This document shows positions 59,771 to 64,000 of a DNA stretch of 64,000 bases, piece after piece. The translations under genes were made by a program, and so were the position numbers. This DNA comes from Siphonodentalium dalli. Its lineage: Eukaryota > Mollusca > Scaphopoda > Gadilida > Siphonodentaliidae. The stretch covers positions 136,093,990 to 136,157,989 of the forward strand of contig CP136067.1 in the NCBI GenBank assembly GCA_032622095.1. Direction: 5' to 3'. The notes below the pieces were generated by a model. The model did no database searches. It had not been told where the DNA came from and saw only the letters and a program-made list of their open reading frames with translations. Within the stretch, counting starts at the first letter, position 1. Each line of letters opens with the position of its first letter.

Positions 59771-60214
59771 AGATGCATAATCTGGTTAAGCGCCCCTCAA
59801 TTACTATTTATGTGGTTTCGGGGGTAAACAATATTTGATTCGAGTCGAGGAACACACCTATCAAAGCTCAGAGTTATTATATACCGATTTTTTAAATCCA
59901 TAATATTTCACCATCGAGACTTAATAGTGGCCCAGTAAAAAGTCGAAGAACCGACGTTTTCGGACCAAATTGCGGATGAAGATGGATAACTCTAACATCA
60001 AGAGGCTTTGTGTTGATAATAAGGCCAAATTTCGTCGAACAACATGTTGATAAATAACACGTTTCGGGCAATTTTACTATAGTTGACAGTGGTTAGCATT
60101 ATTTTTGGGCAATTAATCGATTCTGATAACTGAAGCGGCATTTATAAAAATGTTTTTAACCACCGAAGCCAAACAAATAGTAATTTAGGAGCGTTAATTC
60201 GGATTATGCATCCT
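59771..60214. mobile_element. TTAA element related to 3636-4562, one arm
   Basis: TTAA then AGATGCATAATCTGG at the left and GGATTATGCATCCT then TTAA at the right. The interior (AGCTCAGAGTTATTATAT, GATGGATAACTCTAA, GGCAATTAATCGATTCTG) is one arm of the foldback element. Its right TTAA is shared with the left end of the MITE at 60219. Confidence 0.75.
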
Positions 60215-60320
60215 TTAAAGACACGGTTGGCCTTGGCGGTGGGTATCCTGTGAAAATATCTCCACCCGTCAAAAATCGCCACAAACAGAAAGAACATCAA
60301 AATGTAGATAGACTATGTCC

Positions 60321-61123
60321 CAGTCTGGGTGAACGTCGACTCTATATTTGAAATATAGAGTCTGGAGCTAATGTCGCCAAAACCATTTCTATTCAGCGAA
60401 GAGCTTCCCCAAAATGACATCGATGATTGACAGGTGTCCCCACGTGTTATTTGTTGTGCTTCGCCGACTCATCAACCCACAGAAGGCCTGTGTCGCGACA
60501 TAAACTTACAGAAGATACTATTTGTCGTGTGTGCGACTATTCTCTTTCGGGAGATGAACTCGCTGTATCAACGGGAAAGCTGCATCCGAGAGCAAAAAAT
60601 AAGGTCGTCATCAAAAATGATGCTTTAGAACTATTTAAAAGCATAAAATTATGTCATTTCCTCGGTGTTTGACTTTCAGGTGACTTTTTTACGGCAAATA
60701 ATTTGATTTGCAAACCATGTATGTTACAATAAAGTAAATCAAATACACGGACATGAATAAAGTTCTATTTATATTTATGGGAGGCCAAGTTGGTACCATA
60801 CGCAGGCCTATCTATCAGGTCCAGCACATCCTTCAAATTAATCGGAATCGTACCGAATATATAATTTCGAAGCCATTTTTTCTGTCTCTGTTGTATTTGC
60901 AAGCCTCGAAATTCCGCTCTGTTACTATATTTAGAGGTGACATTATGGGAGTCTCCGCCCACTAACACTTGTTTATTAACCCATACGGTTTCATTGGACG
61001 GAAAATAATTTACGCAATCAGATTACGGAATCCCGAGGACTTGGAAATGAGATAGCGATGTTATCCGTCAGACCTAATATTCAATGTTGTAATGAATATT
61101 TAGGTATGAGTTTACTCAGACTG
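60321..61123. mobile_element. 803 bp TIR element with 9 bp duplication
   Basis: Ends CAGTCTGGGTGAAC and the near-complement GTTTACTCAGACTG; ACTATGTCC is duplicated at 60312-60320 and 61124-61132. A 9 bp duplication fits MULE-type integration, though other superfamilies cannot be excluded. It carries the open frame at 60427-60675. Confidence 0.82.
60427..60675 (+). CDS. Small Cys-pair open frame inside the TIR element
   Basis: An 81-codon frame contains TICRVCDYSL and KNDALELFKSIKLCHFLGV. After its stop the same frame continues with FFTANNLICKPC, giving two CxxC pairs separated by about 60 residues. That plan resembles the small zinc-binding N-terminal domains (ZAD/THAP-like in layout) found on some cut-and-paste transposases. 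The residual domain and the lack of any catalytic region suggest an internally deleted transposon. I do not recognise the family. Confidence 0.4.
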
Positions 61124-61613
61124 ACTATGTCCGTATACAAATAAGAAATATCGCATAAACAATATGTTATGGTCATATGTTTGACCATTGTTATGTAAAC
61201 AAACGCGTAAAAAGTTACTTTTCTGGTGTTTGTTTATATTATGATGGTAAACATAAAGAGCGTTATTTGTTGGTGAATACCTGACATGGAATTAACAAAG
61301 AGCGTTTATACCATTTGTGTGTGATTAGCCAGTAGCATTGTGATGTCTTCTGTAACACAATCAGGTTCTTGCTTAGGTAAAATATAGTAGGTCTTTATGA
61401 TAACATGCTGTTTACGCGATGGTCATGGTATATATGAACGGAACTGTATGCGTTTTACTGTTTTTCTGTTTACGGTGTTTGGAACAAATATGAATATTTT
61501 CGACAATTAAGGCCGCACGTGCCTTTAACATATTTTAATTAATCATCCTGTAAAACCGCGAAAATTACAACTTTGGAAAAATAGAACAGTGCATTTTCTT
61601 AACAGCATCGCTT

Positions 61614-62402
61614 TGGCCAACCAACATCATAGCAAATTAGCAGGACCAACCCACAACGTAGCAAATTAGCAGGACCCACCAACATCGTAGCAATTAAGCA
61701 TGACCCAACCACATCGTAGCAAATTAGCAGGACCCACCCACATCATAGCAAATTAGCAGGACCCACCCACATCATAGAAAATTAGCAGGACTCACCCACA
61801 TCATAGCAATTAAGCAGAACCCACCCATTACATAGCTATTAAGCAGGACCCACCAGCATCGTAGCAATTAAGCAGGACTCACCCACATCGTAGCAAATTA
61901 GCAGAACTCACCCACATCATAGCAATTAAGCAGGATTCACCCACATCGTAGCAAATTAGCAGGACCCACCCACATCATAGCATATTCGTAGGACCCACCC
62001 ACATCATGGTAATTAAACATGTCTCACTCACACCATAGCAAATTCGCAGGACCCACCCACATCGTAGCAAATTAGCAGGACCCACCAACATCGTAGTAAA
62101 TTAGCAGGACACACCAACATCATATCAATTAAGCAGGACCCACCCACTTCATAACAAATTAGCAGGACCCACCACATCATAGCAATTAAGCAGGACTCAC
62201 CAACATCATAGCAATTAAGCAGGACCCACCCACATAATAGCAATTAAGTAGGACTCACCAACATCGTAGCAAATTAGCAGTACCCACCCACATCATAGCA
62301 ATTAAGCAGGACCCACCCACATCATAGCAATTGAGCAGGACCTACCCACATCATAGCAATTGAGCAGGAATCACACGCATCGTAGCAAATTAGCAGGACC
62401 AC
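61614..62402 (+). repeat. 29 bp minisatellite, about 27 units
   Basis: Unit close to AGCAAATTAGCAGGACCCAC plus CCACATCAT; AATTAGCAGG and AATTAAGCAGG variants interleave. All units are in one orientation. The minus-strand frames through it are products of the repeat. Confidence 0.93.
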
Positions 62403-62865
62403 TTAACCATTTGTTTACTAAATACTCATTGATGAGTAGTTCCCTTAGGAAATGTTCAGATAATAAGTTCAACAAAACGTGCTCATATATCCTTATCATC
62501 CCTCCAAACGAATAATATACCATTCCAATGTATACTGTTATAACTGCGTGGGAGATATCATTCAGTATAGACACATCCAACTTACAGGACACCGAGGGCA
62601 CCGTCACACCCCGTATTAAAGCTCGTGGGCTCTACCAATACAACATTCAATTCAAATTTTGCAGCGTTCAGACATGACGATTTTGTATGTTCAGATATCC
62701 TCAAATCAACAAATCGTGGGGTGAAGGAGAAGATTACTCGATCTTCTCGACCATCCCGCGCGCCTCGAACCCAACTACTCTCTTTATGCGGACAATTTTC
62801 CATTCAGTATAAACATGGTTAACTAGAGTTGGCTTCTCGTGACTACACAAAAAACATTTCACCTT
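62403..62865. other. No gene recognised
   Basis: Short frames on both strands at 62582-62822 overlap one another. The patch 62580-62820 is less AT-rich than its surroundings and could be a small exon, but I see no domain or clear splice sites. Confidence 0.35.
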
Positions 62866-62869
62866 TTAA

Positions 62870-63325
62870 AGATACGGGCAGCATTGGTGGTGGGTATGCG
62901 GTTAAAATATTCAGCTCCGTCAAAAACCGCCATAAACAGAAAGAATAGTAAAATATAGACAGACCATTACGAAATATGGCATAAACAGTAAGTTATTGTC
63001 AAATGTTTTTCCTTTGTTGTTAGAGAACCTGGCTTTTGTTTAGATCCGGATTTGGTAAACATAAAGAGCGCTATTTGTTACTGTTTTCCTGATATGGATA
63101 TCATAAAGAGCGTTTATATCATTTTTGTGTGATTAACCAATAGAATTGCGCTGTGTTATGTAAAGAGAAGCAAAACTTCTGTAACACAGCAGGTTCTTGT
63201 TTACATACACCATCGTACTGATTATGTTTGGCATATGAACAAAACTTTATATATTTTAATATTCCTTCCGTTGATGGCGATTTCAACAAATACGAATATT
63301 TCGGCAACGAACGCCGCCCGTGCCT
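62870..63325. mobile_element. TTAA MITE with AAAGAGCG doublet, copy 3 (old)
   Basis: AGATACGGGCAGCATTGG ... GCCCGTGCCT between TTAA sites. The most diverged copy, yet both AAAGAGCG motifs (about 63063 and 63106) and TTCCTGATATGG are kept. It lies 70 bp past the lectin stop codon, so it may be part of that gene's 3' UTR. Confidence 0.8.
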
Positions 63326-63394
63326 TTAAGAATAACAGTTATATATTCCTTTCTTGTTCAGTGCATTTTGGTAATCTCTGTCTCTGCGAACACC

Positions 63395-64000
63395 TCAATC
63401 ATCATCATCATCATTGTTCTGGATTGTCAACGGCTCGTCGATGTGGCAGATAAACGGATAGCCGTTCCCGAAATCACATTTAATGTCATCCCACTCGTAG
63501 GCGCTAGTTGATTTCAGTTGAATACATTTGCCGGTGGCGTCGGGAGCTTGAAAACTCCATCTGAACCAGGTCATCGGACTTTCGTCGTAGAATCTCCAAT
63601 CAGCGGCCCCTGCGTTGTTGTTACCATCTATCCACCATTTAACAATATCAGGATATCCAGTGGTGAGAATATCTGCTATCCATTCCTGTGCCGATGGCGA
63701 TTTTATTACCAAGAGATGTCCACCATCGTCCATGCAGGTTGAGCCGGCCACTTCCCACTTCTGTTTCTGGTCTGCGTATATTTTATACCAACCCGATATG
63801 GTGGATTCGTATTTGTACTCCGGTGGCACAACGATTGACGTTTTTTGCTTTCTCCCGTTCATCCGATAGAACTTTGTATCAGGTCGCGATCCAGTGCATT
63901 CGATCTGTTTCGGAATGCAACTGTGTACTTCGCATTCATGTGTGTTTTTAGCGAAAGTGAAACCCAAGCATCTGCTGTCTTCCGAGCACACCAAAGAACA
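63395..64000 (-). CDS. PAN/Apple plus C-type lectin protein, 3' exon (partial)
   Basis: The minus-strand frame is open to the window edge and ends in TGA at 63395. The first 45 visible residues (VCSEDSRCLGFTFAKNTHEC, CEVHSC) look like the end of a PAN/Apple domain. Residues 69-184 form a C-type lectin domain: WYKIYADQKQKWEVAGSTC, the WIDG block at 121-124, WDD at 168-170 and four cysteines at 87, 157, 173 and 183 for the two canonical disulfides. Such proteins are normally secreted or membrane-bound and bind glycans in molluscan immunity. The EPN/QPD sugar-specificity motif is replaced by QAPD, so the ligand cannot be predicted. The C-terminus is a run of five Asp encoded by a (GAT)n microsatellite. 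Signal peptide and 5' exons lie to the right of the window. No internal stop or shift is seen. Confidence 0.9.
   Translation of the reverse strand, partial: CSLVCSEDSRCLGFTFAKNTHECEVHSCIPKQIECTGSRPDTKFYRMNGRKQKTSIVVPPEYKYESTISGWYKIYADQKQKWEVAGSTCMDDGGHLLVIKSPSAQEWIADILTTGYPDIVKWWIDGNNNAGAADWRFYDESPMTWFRWSFQAPDATGKCIQLKSTSAYEWDDIKCDFGNGYPFICHIDEPLTIQNNDDDDD

Larger units (their letters stand above)
60219..61524. mobile_element. TTAA MITE with AAAGAGCG doublet, copy 2 (split)
   Basis: Same ends as copy 1 (AGACACGGTTGGCCTTGG ... GCACGTGCCT), TTAA outside. The doublet is at about 61257 and 61299. Interrupted at 60321-61123 by another transposon. Confidence 0.85.

Noticed and set aside
61614-62402. 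CRISPR-like repeat array
   Set aside because: Units are contiguous 29 bp repeats without spacers, in animal DNA; it is a minisatellite.
63518-63951. Plus-strand frames across the lectin exon
   Set aside because: Shadows of the minus-strand lectin coding sequence.

Overview
The window is animal nuclear DNA dominated by repeats. The organism is most likely a mollusc or a close lophotrochozoan relative. The evidence is an AT-rich composition, many tracts built on ACATGTAC, the dispersed repeat with the core GAGTTATGGCCCTTTTTC (near 5133) that I know from many molluscan genomes, and the mix of CR1/jockey-like LINEs, Helitrons, MULEs and TTAA- or TA-flanked MITEs. This assignment is inference; a brachiopod or annelid cannot be excluded. 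I see no bacterial-style operons, no CRISPR array, no recognisable tRNA or rRNA and no LTR or virus-like element.

Probable host coding sequence is sparse. The best case is the 3' end of a PAN-plus-C-type-lectin gene on the minus strand, leaving the window at its right edge (63395-64000). A frameshifted C2H2 zinc-finger pseudogene (7390-7915) sits beside a minisatellite. One exon of a hAT-like/ZNF862-like protein lies at 28361-28647. A FLYWCH-MULE transposase gene at 11129-12689 is almost intact, with one in-frame stop.

Layout. 1-19 kb: two almost identical copies of one LINE (1-1336 and inside 14971-18790) flank palindromic MITEs, a polarity-switched minisatellite, the zinc-finger pseudogene, an old tandem duplication, the MULE gene and a TTAA MITE. 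19-26 kb: a piggyBac-like MITE with two nested hairpins, then at least five LINE remnants in both orientations. 26-31 kb: an E-box cluster, repeated AAAGAGCG doublets, the hAT-like exon and a foldback element. 31.5-41.3 kb: a head-to-tail array of ten Helitron-like units without host DNA between them. 41-52 kb: nested TIR elements, palindromic TTGCGCTTAAGCGCAA repeats, clustered mariner-type MITEs and a 3.6 kb TIR element. 52-59 kb: a LINE remnant and a 3.3 kb element with 60 bp TIRs and a 5 bp target duplication, itself carrying another Helitron. 59-64 kb: TTAA MITEs (one split by a second transposon with a 9 bp duplication), a 29 bp minisatellite, then the lectin gene.

Nothing here forms a pathway. 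The unifying theme is serial insertion and tandem growth of transposons. Two short motifs recur in a way family relationships alone do not obviously explain: an AAAGAGCG doublet spaced about 42 bp, present in TTAA MITEs and in Helitrons, and a palindromic GCGCATGCGC site (NRF1-like) copied by a 122 bp repeat inside the Helitron array.
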